Origin: Candidatus Merdivivens pullistercoris
GTDB taxonomy: Bacteria > Bacteroidota > Bacteroidia > Bacteroidales > UBA932
Direction: 5' to 3'
Assembly: GCA_017694935.1 (NCBI GenBank)
Contig: JADIME010000093.1
Location: forward strand, 1 to 54,938
Length of the DNA: 54,938 nucleotides
In this document: piece after piece, positions 1 to 8,005 of the stretch
Layout of the letters: each line of letters opens with the position of its first letter
Position numbering within the stretch: position 1 is the stretch's first letter
Notes under the pieces: model-generated
The model's input: only the letters and a program-made list of their open reading frames with translations
Told to the model about the DNA's origin: nothing
The model's database searches: none
Translations under genes and position numbers: made by a program

Positions 1-108
1 TTAAGTCGGGACGTTCCCGTGTTTGCGCAGATTGGAGCAGGCGGAAGTCAGACAAATCAGGCAACGAACAAAAGCAAGCCAAATGCAATTCGCCAGAATC
101 AAGGGGGG

Positions 109-128
109 GGGGTAATTTTGCGGATAAT
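109..128 (+). repeat. Lone terminal motif of the dispersed inverted-repeat element
   Basis: The 20 bases GGGGTAATTTTGCGGATAAT are identical to the right end of the element at 33224-33433. The rest of that element is not present beside them. The motif includes TAATTTTGC, an exact match to the Bacteroidota -7 box, pointing toward the TPR gene. It follows directly on a G10 homopolymer, so its distance from any upstream -33 element could vary by slippage. Confidence 0.55.
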
Positions 129-138
129 TATAAAAACA

Positions 139-171
139 TTTTGAGCATTCGTTATTTTTTACAAACTTTGC
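139..171 (+). promoter_or_regulatory. Promoter of the TPR protein gene
   Basis: TTTTG at 139-143, then 19 bases, then AAACTTTGC at 163-171. This fits the Bacteroidota primary-sigma promoter (TTTG, about 19 bases, TAnnTTTGC) with one mismatch in the -7 box. It would give a leader of roughly 140 bases before the ATG at 319. Confidence 0.5.
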
Positions 172-318
172 GGGCTCGGTTTCAAGGATTTTTGAATCTC
201 AGGAACAATTTTTGCAAACCAACGGGGTTGCAATCGGAAAGCCGCTTTGGACTTCGGTTTTTTTGAATCATGGAATTAATCAGGTCTTTAAAATTATAAA
301 GAAAACAAGTTATTGAAA

Positions 319-1260
319 ATGAAGAAAATCTTTATCGCCGCTTTAATGGCGCTGCTTTCTGCGGGCTTTGCATCCGCACAGACGATGGAAGAAGCCACCG
401 AACTCTACAACACGGGGGCTACAATGTTGAACACCGGTGACAACAACGGTGCGCTCGATTATTTCGAACAGGCACTGACCATGGGAGAAACCATAGGTCC
501 GGATGCAACGGAACTCATAAACAATTGCAAAGACATCATCCCTAAGATACATCTTGCAATCGCCAAGGAATATGCTTCCGTTCAGGACAGTGAAAACGCG
601 ACTAAAGAGCTGGAAAACACCATCGCGATAGCAAAGGAATACAACAATGCGGATGTCCTTTCGGAAGCCACATCATTGCTTCCACAGGTACTGATGCAGC
701 AGGCCGGCATACTTCTGAACGGGAAACAGTTTGCAGAGGCTGCCGAGGCATACAAGGAAGTGACCGAAGTACAGCCGGAGAACGCGATAGCATGGCTGAG
801 GATGGGCATGGCTTACGGAGCCGCACAGAACACCGAGGCGGCCGTTGCGGCTTACACAAAGGCAGCTGAACTCGGACAGGCCGATCAGGCCAACAAACAG
901 CTGTCCAACCTCTATCTGATTGCCGCCGTTAATGCCCAGAAAGCAAAAGACTGGGCTGGCGTAATCGAGAACGCCGAGGCCGCAATCTCATATCTGGACA
1001 ACTTCAATGCGCAGAAACTCATCGGAGTGGCAGCCCTTCAGCTCGGACAGAACGAAAAGGCCATTGCGGGTTTCGAGAATTACCTTGCACTCCAGCCTAA
1101 CGCAAAAGACAAGAGCCAGATCTACTACCAGATAGCAACGGCATACAACAATATGGGCAACAAAGGCCAGGCCTGCACATATTTCAAAATGATCGTGGAC
1201 GACCCTAACTTCGGCGAATACGCTAAGCACATGGTTGAAAACGAACTTAAATGCCAATAG
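319..1260 (+). CDS. Secreted tetratricopeptide-repeat protein
   Basis: A 313-residue protein with a clear Sec signal peptide (KKIFIAALMALLSAGFASA, cleavage before about residue 22) and no lipobox, so probably periplasmic. The rest is helical TPR repeats: I see TPR-like units at about residues 24-60, 75-108, 125-190, 200-230 and 235-300, including the typical W-x-x-x-G-x-x-Y/A and P-E-N-A patterns. Such proteins are usually scaffolds in envelope assembly or protein turnover; no specific role can be read from it. ATG at 319 is preferred over a TTG two codons earlier. The U32 gene starts 18 bases downstream on the same strand, so the two may be co-transcribed. Confident as a TPR protein, unknown as to partner. 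Confidence 0.85.
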   Translation: MKKIFIAALMALLSAGFASAQTMEEATELYNTGATMLNTGDNNGALDYFEQALTMGETIGPDATELINNCKDIIPKIHLAIAKEYASVQDSENATKELENTIAIAKEYNNADVLSEATSLLPQVLMQQAGILLNGKQFAEAAEAYKEVTEVQPENAIAWLRMGMAYGAAQNTEAAVAAYTKAAELGQADQANKQLSNLYLIAAVNAQKAKDWAGVIENAEAAISYLDNFNAQKLIGVAALQLGQNEKAIAGFENYLALQPNAKDKSQIYYQIATAYNNMGNKGQACTYFKMIVDDPNFGEYAKHMVENELKCQ

Positions 1261-1278
1261 TAAATCCATAACGGCAAG

Positions 1279-3282
1279 ATGCAATCCGCATTGGAACTGC
1301 TTGCACCTGCAAGAAACAAAGAAATCGGCATCGCTGCGATAGACTGCGGTGCCGATGCCGTTTATATGGCCGGCCCTGCATTCGGCGCCCGTTCCAATGC
1401 CGGAAACAATGTGGAAGACATAGCCGATGTCTGCACTTACGCCCGGCTTTTCGGAGCGAAAGTGTACGTGACCGTAAATACTATCCTGTACGACACCGAG
1501 ACCGATGAAGCTTTCAGGATGATGGAGCAATGCAGGGAGGCCGGATGCGATGCCTTCATCATACAGGACATGGCCATCCCGGCGCATTTCAGGGGAAGAA
1601 AGGATTTCCCGCCGTTTTTCGCATCCACGCAATGCGCCATAAGGACACCGGCCCAGGCGGAATGGCTCGAAAGCCTCGGCATGGAAAGGCTTATCCTTGA
1701 AAGGGAACTGACGTTGGAACAGGTAAGGGAGATAAGGAAAGCCGTATCGGTCGATCTTGAATTTTTCGTACACGGGGCATTGTGCGTCTGCTACAGCGGG
1801 AACTGTTATCTTTCAGAATACCTTTCAGACAGGAGCGCCAACAGGGGAGAGTGCATACAGGCCTGCCGTTCCCGGTACGACCTTGCGGACAACAAAGGGA
1901 ATATATTGCTCAAAGACAAGGCCCTGCTGTCCCTCAAAGATCTATCGCTCATAAACCGTATCGACGACCTGATAGATGCCGGGATATCATCATTCAAAAT
2001 AGAAGGCCGCCTGAAAAACTCCTCGTATGTAAAAAACACGGTAAAAGCATACAGCATGGCACTCGACAGGGCAATCCGCTCGCATCCGGGATTCCACAGG
2101 CAGTCTTTCGGAAAAACTGACGGGGGCTTTGCTCCCGACCTGGACAAGACGTTCAACAGGGGCTACACCGAGCTTGCATTGGACGGGGCCGGCGGAAACT
2201 GGAGCTCCATGGACAATGCCACAGCCATAGGCGAAAAGATAGGAAAAGCCGAAAGCATCACTGCCGGGAAAGGCGGCACGATGAAGCTGCTCATGAACGA
2301 CTGTTCCGGAGTACTGCACAACGGGGACGGACTTTGCTTTATCGGCCCCGGCGGAGTGACCGGGTTCCGCGCCGACGTATGTCAGGGAAGGCTTGTCACG
2401 GCCAAATACACCGAAGGGGTCGGCAAAGGGACGGAAATATACAGGAACTATGACATACAGTTCGAGAAAGAACTCGAAAACAATTGTCCGAAAAGGCTCC
2501 TAGATGTAAAAACCCGGATAAATATCCGCCATGCCGCAAAGGCGGGAAACCTGACCGGGACAGACACCGGCGGCACAGGATACAGTCTTGAAGAAAACCG
2601 TAACGCCAAGGAGTCGTATGAAATAGAAGCCGTCGCTTCGTGTGAAAACGGCAAAAAAGTGACAATTGCTGAAAAGGGGAACTTCGATGCGGCCGAAAAC
2701 CGCCCGCGGATGGAAGAAAATTTCGCAAGGCAGATGAACCGGACTACCGGCGTTTACAGTTTCAGCCTTGAATCGGTTTCCTGCGACGGGACACTGCCGT
2801 TCCTCCCGGCATCCGCGATCAATGCCCTGCGTCGCTCGCTTGCCGACAGGCTCGACAGGGAACCGCTGCCGCCAATCGACGGGGGAAAAGTGACACAGAA
2901 CGACGGAACGGCTCAAAGACAAGGCAACGACAGGATACCGGAACTAGAAGACAAGACGGCATCAGGACAGACAAGCGAATGGCAGCTCTGCAGGACTGAA
3001 GGCTACAAACTCAACTGTTCCAACTCCATAGCGGCCGGGGTTTACAAAGAATATTACGGAACCGTTCCTGAAAAGGCATACGAACTCACCCACCGCAAAG
3101 GAGCCGAGCTGATGAGAAGCCGCTACTGCATAAAACGGGAACTCGGGCTGTGTCCGCGTTTCGGAGGAAAACCGGCACCCGGCATGTCCGAGCCGCTCTT
3201 CCTTGTAAACAACGGGCGCCGCCTCAGACTGATCTTCGACTGCGCCCGCTGCGAAATGGTTGTCACCGGAGTCTCCGTGTAG
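1279..3282 (+). CDS. U32 family protein, RlhA/YdcP-like RNA hydroxylase
   Basis: A 667-residue U32 family protein. The family signature is seen around residues 160-178 (EFFVHGALCVCYSGNCYLS), followed by CIQACR; these conserved cysteines are typical of the RNA-hydroxylating members. The N-terminus (ELLAPARNKEIGIAAIDCGADAVY) is the TIM-barrel start. The length, and a long C-terminal part with further cysteines (CIKRELGLC, FDCARC), match the long form that in Escherichia coli is RlhA/YdcP (hydroxylates 23S rRNA C2501) rather than the shorter TrhP/YegQ, which acts on tRNA wobble uridine. Older annotation as collagenase is probably misleading. Which RNA is modified is inference. It sits 18 bases after the TPR gene. 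Confidence 0.8.
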   Translation: MQSALELLAPARNKEIGIAAIDCGADAVYMAGPAFGARSNAGNNVEDIADVCTYARLFGAKVYVTVNTILYDTETDEAFRMMEQCREAGCDAFIIQDMAIPAHFRGRKDFPPFFASTQCAIRTPAQAEWLESLGMERLILERELTLEQVREIRKAVSVDLEFFVHGALCVCYSGNCYLSEYLSDRSANRGECIQACRSRYDLADNKGNILLKDKALLSLKDLSLINRIDDLIDAGISSFKIEGRLKNSSYVKNTVKAYSMALDRAIRSHPGFHRQSFGKTDGGFAPDLDKTFNRGYTELALDGAGGNWSSMDNATAIGEKIGKAESITAGKGGTMKLLMNDCSGVLHNGDGLCFIGPGGVTGFRADVCQGRLVTAKYTEGVGKGTEIYRNYDIQFEKELENNCPKRLLDVKTRINIRHAAKAGNLTGTDTGGTGYSLEENRNAKESYEIEAVASCENGKKVTIAEKGNFDAAENRPRMEENFARQMNRTTGVYSFSLESVSCDGTLPFLPASAINALRRSLADRLDREPLPPIDGGKVTQNDGTAQRQGNDRIPELEDKTASGQTSEWQLCRTEGYKLNCSNSIAAGVYKEYYGTVPEKAYELTHRKGAELMRSRYCIKRELGLCPRFGGKPAPGMSEPLFLVNNGRRLRLIFDCARCEMVVTGVSV

Positions 3283-3341
3283 ATATTGTGTGCAACATAG
3301 CATATAGCCCATAATCGTTAAATATTTTTAAGAGAACGATG

Positions 3342-3350
3342 TATATTTGC
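3342..3350 (+). promoter_or_regulatory. -7 box in front of the M16-like gene
   Basis: TATATTTGC matches TAnnTTTGC exactly. It ends only 7 bases before the ATG at 3358, so transcription would start at or next to the start codon. No good -33 TTTG is seen at the usual distance. Confidence 0.5.
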
Positions 3351-3357
3351 CGAAAAT

Positions 3358-5970
3358 ATGATGAGAACAATAATATGCCTGATACAGGCGGTGCTGTTTG
3401 CCGCGTTTTTGTCTTCTGCCGCCTCCGCGGCGGAGGGGCCGGACGTGCTTCCCGATGCGGAGTGCGTGACCAGAGGACGTTTGGGCAATGGCCTGACATA
3501 TTATATAGTAAAGGACGATGGGAGCCGGGGAACGGCTGATCTGTTCCTTGTGCGGAAAAGGCCGGTGCAGTGTACGGACGTGCCGGATGAAGCGCTCATG
3601 GGGGCTTTCCGCCGGACATATTCTTTCGGCGAGGGGCAGGCGGCCGCTTTCCTCGCAAGGTCGGGCGCGGCCCTGGGAACCGGTACGGATGCCCGGAAAT
3701 TCCCAGACGGTACCGTGGCTTATGGCATAAAAAGGCTTCCGGTGTCAGCTGCGCCGGTATTGGATTCAGCCCTGCTTCTGCTTGTCAATATCGCTTCGGA
3801 TTCATTGAAGTTGCCGTTTTCGATGCAGGCCATTGTCGTCTCGGGCGATGTAGACCCGGCAACAGTGGCGGGCAGATTGTCTCTGATAGCGATGTACGAG
3901 CCGGCGAGGGATTGCGGCAGCCTGCCGGATACATCTCGTTCCGGGGGCGGCACGCTTTCGGAACCGTTATATGTTTTCAATGATGTCCCTTATACGGATG
4001 TGTCCGTTTCGTTCTCAATCGATACGTTGCCCGCCAGACTGCGCAATACTGTCGTGCCGGTCATCGGCTCGCGTATGGGACTTTATGCCGGGAAACTTCT
4101 GGACAGGAGGCTTGAACTGTCTGCGGATATCTCCGGAGTCTCCCTTCTGGACTGTGCCGTCTCCATGAAAGACGGGCTTGAGACCGGGACCGGGCATGAT
4201 GTTTTTGAAGTTTCCGTTTCCGTCCCCGGAGGGCAGGAACGGGAGGCTCTCGGTATGATTGAAAACGTCTTGTGCGGCTTGGCACGGCATGGATTTTCAG
4301 TGGAAGAATACAGGATGGCGGACCTGTCTTTCCAGGGAGGCGTATGGACGGAAAGGGAGCCGGCATACAGGGAATATGCCCGGCGGTGCATATCCAACTT
4401 CCTATACGGTACGTCATTGGCTTCTCCCGATATGGAAATGGAATATCTTCTGAGCCGCCCTATCGGCGATTCTTCAGGATGCCGCTATCTGAACAGATAT
4501 GTTTCGGCTATATTGAAAAGTCCTTATGCTGTGTCTGTTACAGGTGATTTTCCCGATGACGGACGTAGTGGTGCGGAACACGGATTTTCCATCACGCGGG
4601 AGAGTTCAGGATGCCCCGGCGCCGATTCTTGCATTGCCGCGGCATACCGGGAGGATACGCTAAGAGTTTTGCCTTCAGGTACAAGGACGGGGACGAGGCC
4701 GGTGAAGAAGGAGAGCCTTACCGGCACGCCTGTTTTGCATTTTTCGAACGGGTTGAAGATATATTATAATGAGTCAGAGAGCGGCAGGTCCGTGCGTTTC
4801 TCTGTCTTTTATAAAGGCGGATTTGCCCAGAATCCGCGTTTAGTGGCCGGAGAAGGCGCGTTTTATTCGGACCTGATGAAGGTGGATTCGGTGGCGGGCA
4901 TGAAATACAGGGATTTTGAAAGGCTGCTGACTGAACATGGAATAGCGATGGATTACCGTTTTGACCGCAATTGCATAGAGATTTCCGGGGAATCCCCTGT
5001 GGCTTCCCTGCCGTTCCTTTGGTCTGCATTGAATGCCGTCATGAATGACAGGCGTCCCGATCCCGAAGGGTTCGCGGATTATGTGCGGAAGGAGAGCCTG
5101 ATGCTGGAGTATGCAGGGGAAGAAGGGCGGAAGCGTTTTGTGGCCGACACTCTCGATGCCCTGCTGCATCCTTTCTCGATATATTCAGGGCGCAAAAGGC
5201 TGCGTTCCTTGGAAACTCTGGATTATGAGGAATGCTCTTCGTTCATTTCTGAAAGGCTCGCCCAGACGGGCAATGCGGTATTTGCGTTCATGTCCCCTCT
5301 CTCCGCCGACGGATTCAGGGAGGCCTGCGCCGCCCATGCCGGATGGTTCAGGGCAAAAAAACGTGTGCGCCTTGTAGATTACGATGCCGCATACGGCACG
5401 TTTGCCGGAAACATGGTTTCTGACATATCCTTGGACGAGGCTTTGGGCACGGATGTCCGGACGGGGACACGGAAGGTTCTGGTGGCCTCATACGCCATGC
5501 CGTGCGGTTACGATGCAGGCAATCTGTATATGGCAAAGGTGTCTGCGAAAGTGCTTGAGCGGGCATTGAATGAGGTTTTGGCGCGTTACTCCGTTTCTGT
5601 TTCGGTGGACTGCGTTTTCGATACCCAGCCTCTGGAATACTGTTATGTCTCATATTCCGTCCGGCTGCCGGAAAATACAAACATGACCGAGTTCATGTTT
5701 GACATAAATGCCGTAAACAAATCATTGAAAAACCCTTCGTCCGGGCTTGTCGGATGGGCCAAGGAAATAGTGATGAACGAAGTGTCTTCAGCATTTGTCT
5801 CCGGGGAGGCTTGGTTCGGCATTATCCGGGACAGGTATGTATTCAATAAGAACACGTATTCGCATTATGAAAAAATCATATCAGGCATAGCTCCCGAAGA
5901 AGTAGGAGACTTTATGAAAAAGCTTCTCGACGGGGGATGCGTGGAATTGTATGTAAAAGGATTGGACTGA
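3358..5970 (+). CDS. Secreted M16 (insulinase-like) protein lacking the HxxEH zinc site
   Basis: An 870-residue protein with a signal peptide (residues 1-25, ending ASAA). The stretch at about residues 43-65 (GRLGNGLTYYIVKDDGSRGTADLFLV) is the start of an M16 peptidase domain as found in large Bacteroidota M16 proteins, and a second M16-like half begins near residue 458 (HFSNGLKIYYNESE). In an active enzyme HxxEH would follow about 15-20 residues after the first stretch; here the sequence reads DEALMGAFRRTYSF, with no HxxEH or inverted HxxxE anywhere near. It is therefore probably a non-catalytic M16 homologue, like the inactive partner in two-subunit M16 proteases. The frame is intact, which argues against simple decay. 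The DUF3109 gene follows 5 bases downstream. Confidence 0.75.
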   Translation: MMRTIICLIQAVLFAAFLSSAASAAEGPDVLPDAECVTRGRLGNGLTYYIVKDDGSRGTADLFLVRKRPVQCTDVPDEALMGAFRRTYSFGEGQAAAFLARSGAALGTGTDARKFPDGTVAYGIKRLPVSAAPVLDSALLLLVNIASDSLKLPFSMQAIVVSGDVDPATVAGRLSLIAMYEPARDCGSLPDTSRSGGGTLSEPLYVFNDVPYTDVSVSFSIDTLPARLRNTVVPVIGSRMGLYAGKLLDRRLELSADISGVSLLDCAVSMKDGLETGTGHDVFEVSVSVPGGQEREALGMIENVLCGLARHGFSVEEYRMADLSFQGGVWTEREPAYREYARRCISNFLYGTSLASPDMEMEYLLSRPIGDSSGCRYLNRYVSAILKSPYAVSVTGDFPDDGRSGAEHGFSITRESSGCPGADSCIAAAYREDTLRVLPSGTRTGTRPVKKESLTGTPVLHFSNGLKIYYNESESGRSVRFSVFYKGGFAQNPRLVAGEGAFYSDLMKVDSVAGMKYRDFERLLTEHGIAMDYRFDRNCIEISGESPVASLPFLWSALNAVMNDRRPDPEGFADYVRKESLMLEYAGEEGRKRFVADTLDALLHPFSIYSGRKRLRSLETLDYEECSSFISERLAQTGNAVFAFMSPLSADGFREACAAHAGWFRAKKRVRLVDYDAAYGTFAGNMVSDISLDEALGTDVRTGTRKVLVASYAMPCGYDAGNLYMAKVSAKVLERALNEVLARYSVSVSVDCVFDTQPLEYCYVSYSVRLPENTNMTEFMFDINAVNKSLKNPSSGLVGWAKEIVMNEVSSAFVSGEAWFGIIRDRYVFNKNTYSHYEKIISGIAPEEVGDFMKKLLDGGCVELYVKGLD

Positions 5971-5975
5971 CAGTT

Positions 5976-6578
5976 ATGGATATACGGATAATAAGCATTG
6001 GAGACATTCTGGTGTCCGGCGAATTGCTTGACGAGTATTTCGCCTGTGATTATGAAAAATGCAAGGGTGCCTGCTGCATAATCGGTGACAGCGGCGCGCC
6101 TTTGGAAGCGGACGAGGCGGAAGCCCTGGAGCGTTGTTATGATGATTATGCGCCGCTCATGCAGCCGGCAGGACGAGAGGTCGTCGAGAAAACAGGCTTT
6201 TTTACCATAGATGGCGACGGCGACATGGTGACCCCGCTTATCGGGGATTCGGAGGAGTGCGCGTTTACGCATTTCGACTCTGACGGTTCTTGTTTCTGTG
6301 CCCCCGAGCGCCGTTGGTGCGAGGGAAAATGCAGCTTCCGCAAACCGGCCTCGTGCTGGCTCTACCCCATAAGGGTGACTGAGCTTTCAAACGGGATGAA
6401 AGCCCTGAACCTTCACCGATGGCATATCTGCGCCGATGCCTTTGCGAAGGGGCGGAGGGAAAACATCAAAGTCTATCAGTTCCTGAAAGAGCCATTGGAA
6501 GCTGTTTTCGGGAAAGAGTTCTATGCCGCCTTGTGCGAGGCGGGCTCTAAAACAGGGTCATTATCCTTCCGGAAGTGA
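5976..6578 (+). CDS. DUF3109 cysteine-rich family protein
   Basis: A 200-residue protein matching the DUF3109 family, a relative of YkgJ-type cysteine-rich proteins. Visible conserved features are CDYEKCKGACCIIGDSGAPLE at about residues 25-45, then CAFTHFDSDGSCFCA, WCEGKCSFRKPASCWLYPIRV and WHICADA; the many cysteines suggest bound metal or an Fe-S centre. Function unknown. ATG at 5976 lies 5 bases after the stop of the M16-like gene and is preferred over an upstream in-frame ATG (5937) inside that gene. The pair is likely one operon. The 3' end overlaps the convergent gene at 6561 by 18 bases. Confidence 0.8.
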   Translation: MDIRIISIGDILVSGELLDEYFACDYEKCKGACCIIGDSGAPLEADEAEALERCYDDYAPLMQPAGREVVEKTGFFTIDGDGDMVTPLIGDSEECAFTHFDSDGSCFCAPERRWCEGKCSFRKPASCWLYPIRVTELSNGMKALNLHRWHICADAFAKGRRENIKVYQFLKEPLEAVFGKEFYAALCEAGSKTGSLSFRK

Positions 6579-7052
6579 ATTTTTGTCTTCTTCCATTTTT
6601 TTGAGATAGCCCTCTATTTCATACATGACCCTTAACAGGTTCCTGCGGTGTCCTTCAAGAAGCATTACCCCGCCGGTGATGTCCATGGTTATCCTGTCCT
6701 CGTACATGCGGAGGAATCTTGTTATGCCTCCGTCTGAAACGAACGTGAGCCTGCCCGGGGTGTCGTGTTCAAGCTTGAACTTGCAGTTGTTCATAAGGGA
6801 GATTATCCCCGGCTTGATTTCGTTCCAGTCCCCGTTGAAGCTAAGGCTGCGTTTCTGGTATCCTATTGCGGGATAGATTGCCGATACCGCGGCAAATATG
6901 CCGAGTATGGTGTACACCGAGTCGCTGCCTTTCACGAAAAGGGTGTTTATGTCCAGAGATACGCCCTGCAAGGCGGCGATGAGGATCACGAGCAGAGTGC
7001 CGAGGATGGTTATGTAGATGAAGTATTTGAGTGCACGAATAAAATATCTCAT
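6561..7052 (-). CDS. Two-helix membrane protein of unknown function
   Basis: A 163-residue protein with two predicted membrane segments (about residues 10-32, ALKYFIYITILGTLLVILIAAL, and 42-65, SVYTILGIFAAVSAIYPAIGY) and a cytoplasmic or periplasmic C-terminal domain of about 95 residues ending in charged helix. It resembles small Bacteroidota membrane proteins with a YcxB-like tail, but I do not recognise the family firmly. ATG at 7052 is chosen because a good -7 box lies 26 bases upstream; a longer in-frame start would fall on the promoter. It is divergent from the coiled-coil gene at 7137. Confidence 0.65.
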   Translation of the reverse strand: MRYFIRALKYFIYITILGTLLVILIAALQGVSLDINTLFVKGSDSVYTILGIFAAVSAIYPAIGYQKRSLSFNGDWNEIKPGIISLMNNCKFKLEHDTPGRLTFVSDGGITRFLRMYEDRITMDITGGVMLLEGHRRNLLRVMYEIEGYLKKMEEDKNSLPEG

Positions 7053-7078
7053 ATCGTAAAACTGTTTGTTAATTGTGT

Positions 7079-7087
7079 GCAAAGTTA
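7079..7087 (-). promoter_or_regulatory. -7 box of the two-helix membrane protein gene
   Basis: On the minus strand this reads TAACTTTGC, an exact TAnnTTTGC match, 26 bases before the ATG at 7052. It lies back to back with the plus-strand box at 7099-7107. Confidence 0.55.
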
Positions 7088-7098
7088 TAAATTTTTTC

Positions 7099-7107
7099 TA
7101 CTTTTGC
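7099..7107 (+). promoter_or_regulatory. -7 box of the coiled-coil membrane protein gene
   Basis: TACTTTTGC is an exact TAnnTTTGC match, 29 bases before the ATG at 7137. The divergent promoters are only 11 bases apart, so the two genes may be coordinately or exclusively transcribed. Confidence 0.55.
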
Positions 7108-7136
7108 CTTTGGAACATAAAATATTGGTTTTGGTT

Positions 7137-7997
7137 ATGGAAAACAATTTGAAGAAAATCATGTATGCCCTCATCGTGGTGGCGGTGGTGCTTGCCGGCG
7201 TGCTCGCATACGTATGGATTGAACGCAACGGGCTTGTAAAGGATCTGAAGATCGAGAAGGAGCAGCTTACAGCCGAAATGATACAGCTCCAGAATGATTA
7301 TGCCACCCTGACCTCGGATTACGACACCCTGAATGTCCAGCTGGATGCCGAGCGCGAAAAGGTGGAACAACTCATCGTCCGCATACAGGAAACAGATGCG
7401 ACAAACCGTGCGAAGATAAGGCAGTATGAAAAAGAACTCGGTACGCTGCGTTCCATAATGAAACATTACATCTACCAGATAGACTCCCTGAATACGCTTA
7501 ATAACGAGCTTCGTGCGGATGCGGCCAAGGCACGCGAGGAAGCGGCCGAAAGCCAGCGCAAGTACGAGGAGGTCGTAAAGGTTACCGAGGATCTGTCATC
7601 GAAGGTAGAGCAGGGGCAGATTGTCAAAGGCAGGGGAATTGTCCTCGAAGGCCTCAACAAGTCCGGCTCGGTCACCAACAGGAGCAGCCGTGTCGTGAAA
7701 CTCCGTACCTCCCTCAGTCTTGTTGAAAACGAGATTGCGGAGAAGGGCTGGAGGCGTGTTTATATACGCGTGAAGGATCCTGACGGGGTTCTGCTGGTGG
7801 AAAATGTGGATCAGCAGTTCGTGTTTGACGGTGCGCCGATGTACTATTCGTCGTCCCGCGAAGTGGACTACAATGGTGACGAGCTTGACATCATCATCTA
7901 TTTCAGCGGCGAGACCGAGTACCGCAAAGGTGTCTATACCGTTGAGGTTTACACTGACGAATCCCTCCTCGGTACCGCCGACATGCTGTTGAAGTAG
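7137..7997 (+). CDS. Membrane-anchored coiled-coil protein
   Basis: A 286-residue protein. An N-terminal membrane segment (about residues 8-26, MYALIVVAVVLAGVLAYVW) is followed by a long coiled coil (about 27-155, rich in E, K, L and heptads), then a C-terminal beta domain (about 165-286) that begins KGRGIVLEGLNKSGSVTNRSSRVVKLRTSLSLVENEIAEKGWRRVYIRVKDPDG. This layout is common in Bacteroidota proteins of unknown function; the C-terminal domain may bind another envelope protein. The ATG at 7137 is preferred because a promoter sits just upstream and the hydrophobic segment then starts at once. hemW follows 8 bases downstream, so co-transcription is likely. Confidence 0.75.
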   Translation: MENNLKKIMYALIVVAVVLAGVLAYVWIERNGLVKDLKIEKEQLTAEMIQLQNDYATLTSDYDTLNVQLDAEREKVEQLIVRIQETDATNRAKIRQYEKELGTLRSIMKHYIYQIDSLNTLNNELRADAAKAREEAAESQRKYEEVVKVTEDLSSKVEQGQIVKGRGIVLEGLNKSGSVTNRSSRVVKLRTSLSLVENEIAEKGWRRVYIRVKDPDGVLLVENVDQQFVFDGAPMYYSSSREVDYNGDELDIIIYFSGETEYRKGVYTVEVYTDESLLGTADMLLK

Positions 7998-8005
7998 CAG
8001 GGTTT

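Larger units (their letters stand above)
1..318. other. Gene-free leader region before the first gene
   Basis: No convincing coding sequence is seen here. The stretch holds a run of ten G residues (103-112), immediately followed by a lone copy of the terminal motif of the inverted-repeat element found near 33.4 kb, and then a promoter for the TPR gene. The segment 1-100 may be the tail of an upstream intergenic region; nothing else in it is recognisable. Confidence 0.5.

Noticed and set aside
988-1773. Minus-strand open frame of 261 codons across the TPR/U32 junction
   Set aside because: It overlaps two supported genes and has no family features.
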